A DNA stretch of 64,000 nt from Trametes villosa (GCA_002964805.2 PUDQ02000001.1:4736001-4800000); one strand, 5' to 3'. Counted from the stretch's first letter, positions 34,196 to 46,016 are shown. Made by a program: numbers and translations. The notes: generated from the letters alone by a model not told the origin.

Positions 34196-35558
34196 TCAGA
34201 TGCTCCTGGTGCAGCCCGGGCACGAGAACCATTGGGGGTTCGCGCCATGTGCGGCGATGGTCGCCTCCAGGTCCTGAATGGGTTCAGTGTACGTCGCACC
34301 GAGCCCCATGGACTTGAGATGTTTGCGATCCTGGCGCTCGAGCGGTGTCAGCGAGCGCTTCAGGTCGTCGACGAAATACGCCCGGACGTCCTCTGGCTTG
34401 GCGTTGATGCCGTAGAGGTCGCGGGCTATGCTGATGAGCAACTCGTACGAGTGAGGAAACCTCGCATTGATGACGTCGTCTGGCACGGTGGTGCCTGCAC
34501 GATGGAGGGCGCCGGCACGCGGCCTGCGTTCGATCGGGAGGTTGAGGACGTCGGCCCACAGCATGTCGTCGGTGCTCTGGGGTTGGAAGAGCGTCCAGAA
34601 GGGAGGTTCTGGGTCTAGTCGGGGATGACGGGCGAGCGTCATGCAGCGCACGTGAAACCACCGCTTGCAAGCGCAGCACCAGCGCATGCGCCCCGCGACG
34701 GGGTCGCATGGAGAATAGCTTTGCTCGAACTGGCAGTGGGGTGAAGGCGCGCAAACGGAACGGGCGTTGTTCTGTGAAATTTGAGCGTCGGGCGTGCGCA
34801 AACGGAGCGCGGAGAGAACGTACATTGCCGACCCGAACACGATTTTGTGCGTCCACAGCGATCACGATGTCGCGGCGCCAGAGGTGGGCGGGGCGAAAGA
34901 GGGGGGGCAGGTTGCGTTCTCCGCCAACGAACGTGACCAGCCGGCCGCATTGGCGTATCTGAGCGAGGGGCAGAATAAACGGCCGAAGAATCGGACCATT
35001 GACCTGGACCACCTCCAATGAGGAAAAGGTTGAAAGGAGTCGTTGGGAAGCTTCGTCGGTGGGGTTCAGGGTGCCGACGAGGTCTGACCAATGGACCAGA
35101 CGTTTTCCGTGAATGTAATACTGCAAAGTTCGTTGAGAGTATGATTGACGGAAGACCGACGTCTGCTCACATTGCCTGTGCGAGAGAAATGGAGGATGGA
35201 GAGGACGATCATGTAGGATGCGTACGGGTCGGCAACCGCGGCGTTGTACTGGCCAACATAGCAACAGCTAGGGGACAGTGAGAAGAGGACGCGTGGCAGA
35301 CGACGCGTGGCAGACGACGCATGCAGAGGACGGGTACCTACATGGAGCCAGGTTCGATTTTCTGCGGTGCAAGCGCCAGGTTGGCTGAGACTGACGAGCG
35401 TGTTCGGATGGAAGCGCGAGAGTCTGACGGGAGAACTCACTGGTGAGCGTGTCGAGCTTGCGAGCGGACCAATGGCAAAGGAGGTCAGAAGGGTCTTCCC
35501 GTAGGAGGCGCGCTTCTTGGGCAGCGGACAGGCTGTCAGGGTCGGGCTGGTCAAACAT
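34196..35558 (-). CDS. BP9: BAH-like/split-PHD protein, subtype A, 378 aa
   Basis: Exons 35558-35441, 35390-35342, 35267-35171, 35120-34824, 34771-34196. Exon 1 has LSAAQEARLLREDPSDLL; exon 2 ends KIEPGSM, replacing the more usual VGDV; exon 3 ASYMIVLSILHF. Exon 4 opens YYIHGKRLVHW and has LEVVQV, IRQCGRLV, RPAHLWRRDIVIAV. Exon 5: CAPSPHC, CCACKRWFHVRC, LPIERRP, FPHSYELLI and CPGCTRSI at the end. The frame is fully open. A TTATAAAG box lies about 55 bp upstream of the start. Confidence 0.8.
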
Positions 35559-36050
35559 GAGAGGAGAGAAACGAGGAGGCGGGAGGATGGCTGATGTGAA
35601 GGCGAGCTTGTTATAAAGGGAAGCGTGAGCGCCAGGGAAACGTCGTGGACCGAAACGGGGGTGGGGAGCCCAATTAAATGAGGTGGTAGACGATTTGGGG
35701 TACCGTCAGACGGGCAGGATAGTTGCCGTCAGTAGGGATCGCGTATTTTGCGCTTTGGGTGAGATGGGGGTGCGATGAATAAAGGCATCTGGCGCCAGCG
35801 GGAGCGGCGTGAAGCGCGGGGAGACCGCGGTGGCGTGGATTGCACACAGCGCTGCGGAGCGGCAGAGTAGTAGCAAAACGTAACGGCGCACGACGCGAGC
35901 GGGGCGCCAGCTGTGTCGATATGGACGGTGCTAATTACATGCAAAGAGAACGGGTGGTCGTGCGGAGGAGAACGGGTCTGGCAATCGCGCGCTATATACA
36001 AGGATTCTAGCGAGAGGGGGATGGAAGGGCGGGGCGGGGCTAGGCAAGGA
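35559..36050. other. Intergenic gap BP9-BP10
   Basis: Apart from the TATA-like box at 35611 I see nothing, and no gene. Confidence 0.4.
35611..35618 (-). promoter_or_regulatory. TATA-like box upstream of BP9
   Basis: TTATAAAG on the plus strand (CTTTATAA on the coding strand), 53-60 bp before the BP9 ATG, in an otherwise GC-rich region. Comparable AT boxes lie 40-76 bp upstream of BP8 (33622), BP16 (52991) and BP17 (62085). Confidence 0.45.
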
Positions 36051-37240
36051 TCAGATACGGTCGTGGCATCGAGGACAGAGGCGATACTCAGGGCTCTCCT
36101 GGAAGAGCACGCCTGAGCGATCGAGGGTTTGGATGAGGGGAGCCAGAAAAGCAGTTAGACCGGTGGGCGGGACATGGTGCTGATTGTGCGCGTTGCGCAC
36201 GGCAGAGAGAATGACCTCCAGGGAGGCGGGAGAGCCGGGCCCCATAGCGCCGCGTTGCGGAACACGCTGGATCGGCGTGCGCAGGAGACACTGCCAGGTG
36301 AGCTGATCGGGGTGGGGGCGAGAGGGCCTCCAAGCCAGGTTCCACTCCTCCACCTCGACCGCACCGTCCCCAAGTTGTGGCCGTGGAGCGAGGGATAGAC
36401 AGCTGGCGTGATACCAGTGCTGGCAGCGTCCGCAGTACCGCAGAGTGTCGCGCTGCGGCGCGTACAGGCGAGGTAAGGACGCGTGGCAGCGGGGGTGGCA
36501 CACTTTGGCCGCGGGCTAGGGTGCGGGCGCGTGTCAGTGGTGGGCGAGGTGGCATGCTGTCGAGTGGACCTGCCTGGACGATGCGGTAAGTTGGAACTCT
36601 GGGGCAGTAGTGCAGCTGAACGTTAGAGCGAAGGTAGGATCGGTTGTGGGCGATGTACGGGAGGCTGAGGTACCGGTCGTCGAAAGCGGTGACCTCAATG
36701 TTGTCCTTGAGGTCTTCGGCGGGTATGGTGAACAGTGGGGTGCCGACAGTTATGAGCTCGCGTTGCCCCATGCTGCCAATCGTGGGCCAGTCGGGTGCAG
36801 TAAACTGCTCGGAATGTAGGGTGTTTGGGGCGAGAAGCAGGCGACCGGTGACGTAGGCCTGAGCGAGTGAGCATCGAGCGCTAGGCAGAACAGGATGGTG
36901 GTCCTACCTGGGCGGGATGGGGTCTGGCCAGGACCTGTATGCGTGTGATTTCGATGCACGCGCCGGTGAAGTTCCAGGAGGGGATGGAAGGCTCCAGACG
37001 CGTGGCGTCGATGTGATGGCTGGGGGTGAAGGGGGTGAGTGCGATCGGGACGTCCAGCGAGTGGTGACTCCGTACATGTCCCGGACCATGAGCATCGTCG
37101 TGCCTACTGTGAAATAATGAGCGAGGAGGCGCAGAGAGAGAAAGAGCATATGTACGCGTGATTTGCTGATGATCGCTGGAGCGCAGGAGCGCCCTCTGGC
37201 GATGGCTGAGATGTTGGAGCTGGTCGGAAGGGAGAGCCAT
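36051..37240 (-). CDS. BP10: BAH-like/split-PHD protein, subtype C, 325 aa, GC splice donor
   Basis: Exons 37240-37156, 37106-37076, 37019-36908, 36858-36574, 36515-36051. The fourth intron would start with GC (CAG-GCAGGT) where paralogue BP11 has GT (GAG-GTAGGT), and end in CCCTAG. Exon 1 MALPSDQLQHLSHRQRALLR; exon 2 MLMVRDM; exon 3 GACIEITRIQVL; exon 4 YVTGRLLLAPNTL, ELITV, FDDRYLSLPYI. Exon 5: CHPRC, CGRCQHWYHASC, TPIQRVP, SPASLEVIL, CPRCHDRI. GC-AG introns do splice in fungi at low frequency, so the gene may be active. Two perfect dyads lie 111 and 199 bp upstream of the ATG. Confidence 0.72.
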
Positions 37241-37350
37241 GGCGGGGTGCGATCTGTGGGCGCAGGTAGGAGATATTTTAGGTGAAGGATGGAGGGGATA
37301 GATATGTGATCCGCATGGCCGGTGCAGGCCTCGGGTCGCCACCAGCGAGC

Positions 37351-37378
37351 GCGGTCTGGCAGCCGCCTGCGGACCCGC
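37351..37378. repeat. 28-bp dyad
   Basis: All fixed blocks intact; variable blocks TCTG, CCGC, GGAC. Confidence 0.8.
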
Positions 37379-37438
37379 AGCGCACATACGGTAAGGAAGT
37401 GGACGGATCCGGCTGTGAGGCCTTCTTTGGCGCCTGAC

Positions 37439-37466
37439 GCGGCGGAGCAGTGGGCTGCGCTGCCGC
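37439..37466. repeat. 28-bp dyad
   Basis: All fixed blocks intact; variable blocks CGGA, TGGG, GCTG. Confidence 0.8.
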
Positions 37467-38626
37467 GGCGCTTTCAGACATGGTGGCCGCCGGGTGTGGG
37501 CAGGGGGTGGGGTACAGTCCGAGACATGCGGTGGCCGTGCGGGCATAGCGAGGGCGGCTGCTGGATGCGATCGCGGAGCGATCGCAGGAGGAAAGGGAGT
37601 GAATTATCGTGGTTGGATGACGGATCACTGAGAGCGGCGCGAAACGGTAGACGTTGTTAGACAACAAGGGAGCGAGCGTGCCCAAAAGCGTAGACAGTGT
37701 GGGAATGGGTGAGATGGACATCAGCGAGAGGGTGCGCTGCATCTGGGGCAGGAGTGTCCGCCCCGATGGCTCACAGGACGGAATCACGCGGGCGCCGATC
37801 AGGGAAGAGAAGAGGCGGGGATGAACTCATCAAAGTGTTTGCGATTGAGCGCGCGGCGGCTTTGGCATTCAGAGTTAGAGGACGGACTGGGTGTGGTTCT
37901 TCCCAGGATGGGTGCGATTGACCCCATGGCACGCCCCGAAGTAGTCGGTCCTCGCACCTGGTCCTGACATGCGCTTCAGAAAGGCAGGTGACAAGGCGAG
38001 CTGGTGCCAAAGGAGCCGGATCGTCCATCACGGGCATTGTGCATCTAGGGGGAGGTCAAAGTAGCGCAAGGTTGGGCTTGCGGCGACGAAGCGGAGGCAA
38101 GACCGGATGCGTGGGATGACCGCCTCAGCAGGGAGAGAAGTGCGCGCGATTGTTTGCTGGGGCGCATGTGCACAGCACAGGTGGTAGGAAACGCCGGTTG
38201 CGCGGATGCTCACTCACACGACGGCGCTGAGCGCTGCGAGCGAGCATTGGGACTATAGCCGTCGCGGGCACGTGATCCTGGGAGTGAGTGTGGCGCCGGG
38301 GAGTAAACGTGACCGCGCGCACACGGCGGGTATGCGTGCTCAGTTGAAGGAGTCGCGCGATGGCGGCAGCGCACGGGGAAAGAGAGTACATTGGTATATA
38401 CAGGGATACAATGACACGGCGGGCGAGCGAGCTCCTCAACCCATGATCGCACCGCAAAGCAGACCGCAGAGTGGGGCGGGGCGCTGCAACACCGCTGGGG
38501 AAACACGCCGAACGGAACATGAGAGCGAGCACGAAGGATTGCAGGGAGCGCTACAGTAGGACGAGAGGGTGGTCGCTTCAGCCAAAAACATGAGAAGCAA
38601 AGGGCGAACGCGTGAGGGGGAGGGGT

Positions 38627-39807
38627 CTAGATGCGATCTTCACACATGGCGCAGAGACGGTACTCCGGACGCTCCTGGAACAGCACGCCGGCGAGATCGA
38701 GGATGTGGAGGTACGGGTACAGCAAACCGGTCAAGCCAGGAGGGGGCTTGTCGCGTTGGGCGTGCGCGTCCCTCGCCGCGGATACGAGCATCTCCAAAGA
38801 GGCCGGGTTGCCGGGCCCAGCCGCTCCGCGTTGCGGAACGCGCTGAATGGGGGCGCGGAGGAGGCACTGCCAGACGAGCTGACTGGGGCTGTGAGGCGTG
38901 GGGGTCCAAGCGGTGTTCCACTCCCCGAGCGCGACCGTCACGTCCGGGGGCCCACGCGGGGCGATGGGAAGACAGCCGGCGTGGTACCAGATCGAGCAGT
39001 GCGAACAGAAGCGCAAGCTGTCGAGCTGGGGAGAGTACAGACGAGGGACGAGGGCGTCACAGTTCGCGTGGCAGACCTTCACGGCGCGCTGGTGGGTGGG
39101 GTGTGAGCGCCCGTCTCTCGTGCGGTCTGCGAGCGGTGGACCTACCTCGACGATGCGGTATTGGTGGAGCGCTCGCTCGTAGCGCAGCTTAATGTTGCGG
39201 CGAAGGTAGTGCTTGTGGAGAGAGAGGTAGGGTAGAGAGACCTCGTGCTCGTGGAATGAGATCACCTCGATCTGCGTCTCGATGGCCTGGACCGGGACAG
39301 TGAAGTGAGGGGTGTCAACGGTCATGAGCTCGAGCTCGCCCATGGTGGTGACGGTGGGCCAGTCGGCTTCGTGGAACTGTTCGCGGCGGAACGCGGAGGG
39401 CGGAAGGAGAAGCTGTCCGGTGAGGAGGATCTGCTCAGGTGAGCGACGTGCGATACGGCGGGCAGAAGAGAGGCTCTACCTGGAGACGATCTTGGTGGTA
39501 CAGGGAGCGAATGCGCGAGACGAGCAGGCAGGCGCCAGGCAAGTGTTCGGCGGGGATGATGCTGGGCTCTATGCGGACAGGGTCGATGCGGTATCTATGC
39601 GCAAAGAGTTAGGGCGTGAAGCGGATGGGTCGCGGAGTGGTAGCGCGTACACGCCGCCGGGTTGCAGGAGGTAACCAGAGTCTGTAAAAGTGAGCGAGGA
39701 GGCGGGACTCGAGGTGGAGAAAGCGACGTACAGGGCATGCTTGTTTGTTCCAGCGCACACGGGAAGAGCTGGTCGCGGTAGGTGAGGGGCCGCTGCTTTT
39801 CGGCCAT
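38627..39807 (-). CDS. BP11: BAH-like/split-PHD protein, subtype C, 318 aa
   Basis: Exons 39807-39732, 39681-39651, 39594-39480, 39430-39146, 39076-38627. Exon 2 ends LLQPGGV; exon 3 GACLLVSRIRSLY; exon 4 LLTGQLLLPPSAF, LELMTV, FHEHEVSLPYL. Exon 5: CHANC, CSHCSIWYHAGC, APIQRVP, NPASLEMLV, CAMCEDRI. All donors are GT. It is the closest relative of BP10 and carries the same paired upstream dyads at 112 and 200 bp, so promoter and gene were probably duplicated together. Confidence 0.8.
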
Positions 39808-39918
39808 CGGGGGGTTGTGAGGCGCTGGACGGCGTGCAATAAATGCGACTTGCGGCGGACGAGCGACGGCGCGTGGAGAAGGCAGAGGCAGCGCATCGAA
39901 TGGATGCTCTGCGTGCGC

Positions 39919-39946
39919 GCGGTGGTGCCGCCGTCTGCGGGACCGC
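39919..39946. repeat. 28-bp dyad
   Basis: Second block GCCG, the other three intact. Confidence 0.7.
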
Positions 39947-40006
39947 GGTGAAGCGGACGTCTGCGTGACCGCGTAGCGCATCCCAAAAAGGGTCTCAGCG
40001 GCCGGC

Positions 40007-40034
40007 GCGGCGAAGCAGCATGCTGCGCGAGCGC
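40007..40034. repeat. 28-bp dyad
   Basis: Last block GCGC, first three intact. Confidence 0.7.
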
Positions 40035-41227
40035 TGACCAGCCTTGGGCCATGCAATCTCCAAAGACGCGGAGCGTGTGCGGTCAGTGGCATGGGGTGCA
40101 GGGCCCGGTGAATTCATTCGCTCTACAGAGGTGGCGGCCTCGGCCCTTCGTGCGGGGCGCATCTGACGCAAGGCCAGATCTGAGATGCGATGTAAAATGC
40201 GAGCGAATCAGGGCGGTGATCTTGCGCTCAGAGACAGCGCGCGCCTCGGGGTGGGTGAGTCGGCGCGCGGTCGGCGCGCGCACAGGGTCGCGTACGGCGA
40301 GGCGGCCCATTGAGTGCAGAATAGAGGACGGCTCCCAGGAAGGATCAGCTGAGCGGCGGCATGACGGACCTTGGACGGGGAGGCAAACAGATTGGGCGAG
40401 GAGCAGCGACAGCGTGAGATGGCCGTGCGTGAGCGCGCCTCATTGGAGGAGTCGGGAAACTGCGGGGCGCGCGCCTCTGCGGAAAATAGAGGACACGACG
40501 ATCTGCGAAGGGATGCTGGTGGGCGTGCATCATGCACGGAAGATGGGGTGTACGTGCGAAGGAGCGCTCCAGCGCCGCTGGGTGTTCCAGCAACGGAACA
40601 AGGTTAGAGGACGTGGTCGGGGCCTGCCTCGTGCCGAGTGCCGCGTGGGACGGAATAGCGCACTGGGACAAAAGTGACCGGCGAGGGGAAGGAAGCCGGG
40701 CATGGGCGAGTTCCTGACGGGCCCTGAGCGTGCGCTAAATCGGGCGCCGCTCTCTATCGCCGTCCGGACCGCGCCGGGGGAGCGAGGGCGGCAATAGGAA
40801 GCGAGGCTATTCGCGGAGTGACGGCATGTGTCGGAGCGGCTGCAGGGCTGGTGCGCGGGGTGCAAAGGTTGGCTTCTCGCCAATGAATGGGAAATCCTGT
40901 GCGTGGGACGCAATTTCACGGGAGAAGTGGCCCAAACGGCTGCTGGGGGATCACAGCGAGAAGCATGTCAAATCGGGGATGCAATCTGGAGCTGAGCTCG
41001 TAGGGACGGGTGGCCCTAATCGAGGCCAGGGTCGGCTCTCGCTGTGCCGCGGCGACATTGTCGCTCTGACGGTCGACCGGCTGTCCGCCGACCTGCGATC
41101 GGGTGTGGGAACGCAGGGTACCGCAAACTCGGTCCGTGAGGGGTGCGGCAGCCATATGCGCGGGAGCATGGAGTGCGCCACACTGTTCTTTCTCCGGGAG
41201 GGGATGCGCGCGGAAATGAACGGGCGA

Positions 41228-41255
41228 GCGGCGGAGCAGCCGCCTGCGTTGCCGC
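41228..41255. repeat. 28-bp dyad
   Basis: All fixed blocks intact; variable blocks CGGA, CCGC, GTTG. Confidence 0.8.
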
Positions 41256-41356
41256 GGGGCGCAGCCTCAAGGGTCGGTTTTAGGGGGTGGCGTGGTTAGT
41301 TCGCCGTCCGATCGGTCTGGGGTAAAAGGGCCGTGGTACACGCTGTATATTGGCAG

Positions 41357-42506
41357 TTACATTGGGTGAAGGCAGTGGAGACACTTCCACAACGCAGGCT
41401 GCTCGGAGAAAAAGTATTGATCGCGCAGGATGACAGGAGACCAGCGGGTGAGGAACAGGCTGCCCGAGGGGGGCGGCCGGTGGTACTCGCGTTGGTACTC
41501 GTGCGCGCGATGAAGGAGGATTTCGAGCGAGTGAGGATAGCGGAAGGTGCTGTTGCCCTCGGGGGTGCGCTCGATGGGAGTTTGGACCATGAGGTCCCAC
41601 AGATAGGACATGGTGTCGCCATCGTCGGTGGCGGGGGGAGGTGGGGTTCCTCGTATGGGCTCGGAGCAGTCGAGGTGGATCCACAGGTCGCAGCGACCGC
41701 AGTAGCGAACGATGTCGCGATCGGGGCTGTAAATCCCTCACAGGTCCGAGGTGCAGAACGCGGAGCAGATGGAGCGGTACGGCTTGCCACAGCTCAGCGT
41801 GGGACATCTCGCTGAACAGATTTTGGGCATACCTTGGAGAGCTGCAAGCGTGATAGCGGAGGCTTCCCTACTGCGCACAGGACAATGTTACTGCGGCGGT
41901 AGCGCACCACGCCGAGCACGCGTGGCAGCGAGACGGTGCTGTCGTTGAAGCTGACGGAGCGAACGGTCTCGAGTACGTCGTGGACGTGGACGGTGAGCGA
42001 AAAGGCGATGCGAACGAGCTCCTGGCTGCCGAGCGATCGGATGACGTCCCAGGTGTGGTCGTGCGTGAACAGAGATTTGTCGAGGGCGGTACGCGCGAGC
42101 AGGAGGTCGCCCTTGAGGACGGTCTGGGGAGTGGTCAGGCGTATATGGCGAGGGGTGGCGAGTGGGGCGCACACGTTCGATCTCCTTCGGTGACAGTCCG
42201 GGCTTATCAAACACGCGAATGTCTTCAATGAGAAGGTAGGCCGGCTCCGTGGGCTTGAGGACACGTAGATGATGCGAGGTATGGGCGATTTTCACTCTGG
42301 GAAGGTGTTCAGCGAGATTTCGTGTAATTTTTCTAGTACTTACACGTCGCCCACGGACACCTCGCACCGCAAGTGCCCGACTGTGATGGGTGAGGCATAG
42401 CTGCTGGCGGGCTGGCAGGAGGCCTACCTGTGTGACTCTCCACCCGGATGGACGCGGGTGCTGACGAACGCGTCTGGGAATCATCGCTGGGCAGGAGATA
42501 GGACAT
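41357..42506 (-). pseudogene. BP12: BAH-like/split-PHD copy with in-frame TGA, subtype B
   Basis: Exon 1 42506-42428, exon 3 42296-42173, exon 4 42123-41833 and exon 5 41782-41357 keep the BP5/BP7 lengths and phases (exon 5 one codon shorter), and exon 2 (CEVSVGDV) is present near 42350. In exon 5 the frame reads CSAFC, TSDL, then TGA (41740-41738) where BP5 and BP7 have Thr and Arg. Downstream it stays open: CGRCDLWIHLDC, TPIERTP, YPHSLEILL and a last CLHCLHPM. A single substitution could create the stop (for example CGA to TGA). It would remove nearly all of the PHD-like finger. Alternatives are sequencing error, stop read-through, or a recently inactivated gene; the rest being open favours a recent event. 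Confidence 0.75.
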
Positions 42507-42882
42507 GTTGGTAGGACGGACGAATGTCGCGTCAATTTGCGCGCCGAGGCCAGAAAAAGATTATGTAAGACGGGAGGCATCGTCGAGCATGCGGCTGAGG
42601 CGGGGCGGGCTTTTTGTGTGCACTGAGGGCGCAGCGGAGGGACGACATGCTGGTGCAGTGCGGCCGCGCAGAGTTTGGCACGGGCGCAGGGAACGCGTGC
42701 GCGTGACCCTGGGAATGAATGGAAAACGGCGGTGCGATGGTCCACGCTGTAGAACGCGAGCGCAAGCACAGCACGCACCAGTAGGCGTCCGCGTGGGGCA
42801 CCATACGCGAGTTACGGGGGTTGGGATGGAGTGAGACGAGACATGGGGTAAGAAGGCAGCTCGGGTTGCCGTAGGCAGATAT

Positions 42883-42910
42883 GCGGCGTGGCGGCCACCT
42901 GCGCGCCCGC
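42883..42910. repeat. 28-bp dyad
   Basis: Second block GCGG, the others intact. Confidence 0.7.
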
Positions 42911-43091
42911 GGAACGCATGCCGGGGGGTGATGCGGCACCAGCTGACTGGACGCTGCAGATTAGCGGTCAGCTCTCTTAGGGCGTGCTTAGGGTGAGTGC
43001 GAGGAGGCTGAGAAGAGTGATGGCGCGGCTCGGCAGCCAGCGGCTGCAGCGCGGACGGCCGACGCATGGGGCGCAAAATGCAAGGGCGGAT

Positions 43092-43119
43092 GCGGCGGAG
43101 CAGCGCACTGCGCGTCCGC
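43092..43119. repeat. 28-bp dyad
   Basis: All fixed blocks intact; variable blocks CGGA, CGCA, GCGT. Confidence 0.8.
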
Positions 43120-43409
43120 CGAAGGGGCGCAGCGCCGTCGAGCAAGAGCGGCCGTCAATCCACGAACGGAGCAGGTCGGGCGAGGCCTCACTGGGTTAAG
43201 CTCTGTTCATACACCGTGCGCAGGGACAGACAAAGGGGATCGGAGAGTGCTACGGGGGACGTAAAACGGGCGGTGTGATACAATGTCCGCGGGCCTGAAC
43301 AACAGCTCTGGGAGGACTGGAGGCGTGGGAGGAGCGTACGTATATAGGGAACGGTGAAAGCGAAGGGAAAGAGCGTGCAGGAAAGAAAACGACGGTGTCG
43401 ACGTGCGAA

Positions 43410-44761
43410 TCAGAGGAAAGCGTAACAGTCTCCGCACGAGAACCACGTTGGGTTGGCCGCGTGAGCCGCAATTTCCTGCCTGAGGGCCTCCATTGGCTCG
43501 GTGTAGAGTTGGGAGAGACCCATCGACTGGAGTCGTTCGGCGTCACGGCGCTCGGGCTCGGTGAGCTGTGCGTCCAGGAATTGGGCGATGTACGCCGTGG
43601 GGTTGTGAGGGATGGTGTGGGCGACGGTGCGCTGGCGGACGTCGGCAATGAGCAGTTCGTAGGAGTGAGGAAACGGTGCGTTGATGACGTCGTTGGGCTG
43701 GGTGGCCCCCACACGATGGACGACCCCGTCCATCGGTCGGCGTTCGATCGGGAGAGTGAGTACGCCGGCCCACAGTTCCTCGTCGGGGTTCGTGGGCGTG
43801 AAAGTGGACCAAGGCGGGGGGAGCCGAGTGAGGTTGGGGAGGCCGGCCGGTTGGAGGCAGTCGATGTGAAACCACCGCGTACAGTTCTGGCACCAACGGA
43901 TGGAGGCGCCGTGTGGTCCGCACGGGAAATACCGCCCGTCGTGCTCGCAGCGGGCATAATTGGCGCAGATAGGAGGCGTCATCTTGCGGCAAACGGTCAG
44001 TGTAGGGCGTGCGGGATGGAGCGGGGAGCGACGTACCCGGATACCGCAAAGTTGGTTCTGCTCTGGCGCGCCAAGTTGTATCTCGCAGCGCAAGAAATGA
44101 GTGGGCCGATAGAGGGTGCGCAGGCTGAGCTGGTGGCTGGCGAACACGGCCACACGGCCGCTCTGGCGGAGGTTAGACGCGGGTTGGATGAATGGGAGAT
44201 GCTGAGGGCGTTCGACTAGAACGATCTCGAGCCCTGGGAGGGTACTGAGGAAGAGCTCCAAAGGCGGGTCTCGAATGTCCTCGTAGTTGCTGATTTCGAC
44301 CTCTGACCAATGGAGGATGGGTACTCCCTGAACGTAGACCTGTCGCGCGCATTGAGCGCACATGGGAGCGCGAGCGGAAGCCTACTCACGTTGCCGGTGC
44401 AAGAAAACCGGACGATGGCCATCACAGCCAGGTAGGAGACGTAGGGATCCAGGGCTTCGGGGTGCGGCTCGGACGTGCCATGGGCGCATCTGGCGCATGG
44501 TGAGTAAGAGACCGCCGGTGGAGCGCAAGAGCTTACACAGATCCGGGGCGGATCAGCTCGGGAGGGAGCGAAGGGTCTCCCGACACTGGAGCGCACGTTG
44601 TTGGCAAGAGTGGAAGACGCTTGGCGGTAGTGCTCACCCTCGAGAACGTCGAGTTCTTGCGCGGTGGGATGCGACAAAAACGCGACAGGGTCAGTCTGTA
44701 GGAGGTTGGCTTCCTGGGCGGAGGTCAACGTGGCGGGATCGGCGACGCTGTGGTTGGCCAT
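43410..44761 (-). CDS. BP13: BAH-like/split-PHD protein, subtype A, 382 aa
   Basis: Exons 44761-44638, 44585-44537, 44489-44390, 44339-44037, 43982-43410. Exon 1: LTSAQEANLLQTDPVAFL, HPTAQELDVLEG; exon 2 ends LIRPGSV; exon 3 VSYLAVMAIVRF and CTGN. Exon 4 opens VYVQGVPILHW with LEIVLV, LRQSGRVA (Cys of the LRQCGR motif lost), RPTHFLRCEIQL. Exon 5: CANYARC, CQNCTRWFHIDC, LPIERRP, FPHSYELLI and CGDCYAFL. Exon lengths 124/49/100/303 equal those of BP14, and a 20-bp block about 55-75 bp upstream of the ATG is nearly the same in both, so they are a recent tandem pair. Confidence 0.8.
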
Positions 44762-46016
44762 GGCAGACGGCGAAGGGGAAGGGTTAGGGATGGGGAAAAT
44801 GTGAGTCCCGTGGGGAGGCGTATTCTAATGGGGGTATGCGAGGGGGAACGCATCGCGGCGCGTGCACGCGGGGTGCGCAAAGCCTATCGAACAAAGGTTT
44901 GACGGCAGCGCTAGACCGTCCCGAGCTGGAAAGACGTTGCAGACAAGGTATCGAGTTGTCGACCAGAGAAGTGCAGGGATGGAACGGGCGTGGCGCATCA
45001 CGTCCTGTGCTTTCCGGACTGCGGGAGGAAGGCACGCGATCGGCGCGGGTTCGGTTTGAGGTCAAATTGGAGAGCGTGTGACCCAGAGGAGTGGGCCGAC
45101 TGGTTGGTTAGACTTCGTCCCGCGCCGCTGGGAATCAAGATCTGGTGAGACCGTAGGGAGTACCGATCGGGAAGCAGTGCAAGCCCAGGGTGCCTGTTGG
45201 GTGCATATGACCATTCGCGCATTGGATGGGCAAAGAGGTGGACATGGTTCGCATACTGCACACATCGAGCCGCTCACGCGAGCCGCTCACGGGTGCACTA
45301 CAAGCGACCGCGTGAGCGAGTTCTTTGCGGAGGATGACTTAAACGAGGTCCATATGCTGCGGCTTACGTCCGCGCGTGTCGACGGGGTGGGATCAGGAAG
45401 CATGGACGTGTACCGAAGGGCGGTAGGCTATCGGACGGTCGGGAGATGAGCTGGAGACAGCGTGTGAGCGCGGTGGAGCAGCGGCATGCTGTTCCGCACA
45501 GAGTCTGCGCGTGGCAGGGCAAGAGTGCGGTGGAGGAGCGTGGCGCAAAGATGCAGATCTTGGAAAAATCGGTGCGAAGGAGGACGAGCAGACAGCGTGC
45601 AAATGCGGCTGAGCAGCTGCCTGGGGCGCCGCGGAAACAGTTTGAGAGGAAGTCACGCCAGCGCGGGCATACCGACGGTCGAGCGCAACGAGCCTAAGCG
45701 GAGCGGAAACGCGGCCATGCAGTGGGCTGCGGCGGCGCGTAGGGCCTTTGGCTGGGTCAGGGAACGCATGGGAAAATGCGGCGGACGAGGTGGGCTGTCG
45801 CGCGATGACATTGCGAGATAAAGATCATTGTTCGTACACGACGCGCGGGGACAGACGAGCGGGCGCGCAAGGTGCTATGGAGGAGGAAAGGCAGACGGCA
45901 AGGTACGTGGGGTCGCAAGCGTACATCACAAATTGAGAGGTGTCGCGCAGATGGAAAACGGGAGAGGAGAGCATGGGGAAGTGTACAAAAGAAAAAGGAC
46001 GTCGTGAACGTTTGAG
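44762..46016. other. Intergenic gap BP13-BP14
   Basis: 1.25 kb, no supported gene. The block ending AATACGCCTCC (coding strand) near 44815-44832 is shared with BP14. Imperfect dyads at 45470, 45605 and 45711. Confidence 0.5.
45470..45738. repeat. Three imperfect 28-bp dyads
   Basis: 45470-45497 has third block ATGC; 45605-45632 has third block CTGG; 45711-45738 has last block GCGC. The remaining fixed blocks are intact in each. Confidence 0.7.

Larger units (their letters stand above)
37241..38626. other. Intergenic gap BP10-BP11
   Basis: 1.4 kb without a supported gene. Dyads at 37351 and 37439; a partial dyad near 38475 (only the CTGC and CCGC side). Confidence 0.5.
39808..41356. other. 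Intergenic gap BP11-BP12
   Basis: 1.5 kb, no supported gene. Dyads at 39919, 40007 and 41228. Long open frames on both strands lack family motifs. Confidence 0.5.
42507..43409. other. Intergenic gap BP12-BP13
   Basis: No gene seen. Dyads at 42883 and 43092, and a rearranged dyad-like element near 43027. Confidence 0.5.
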
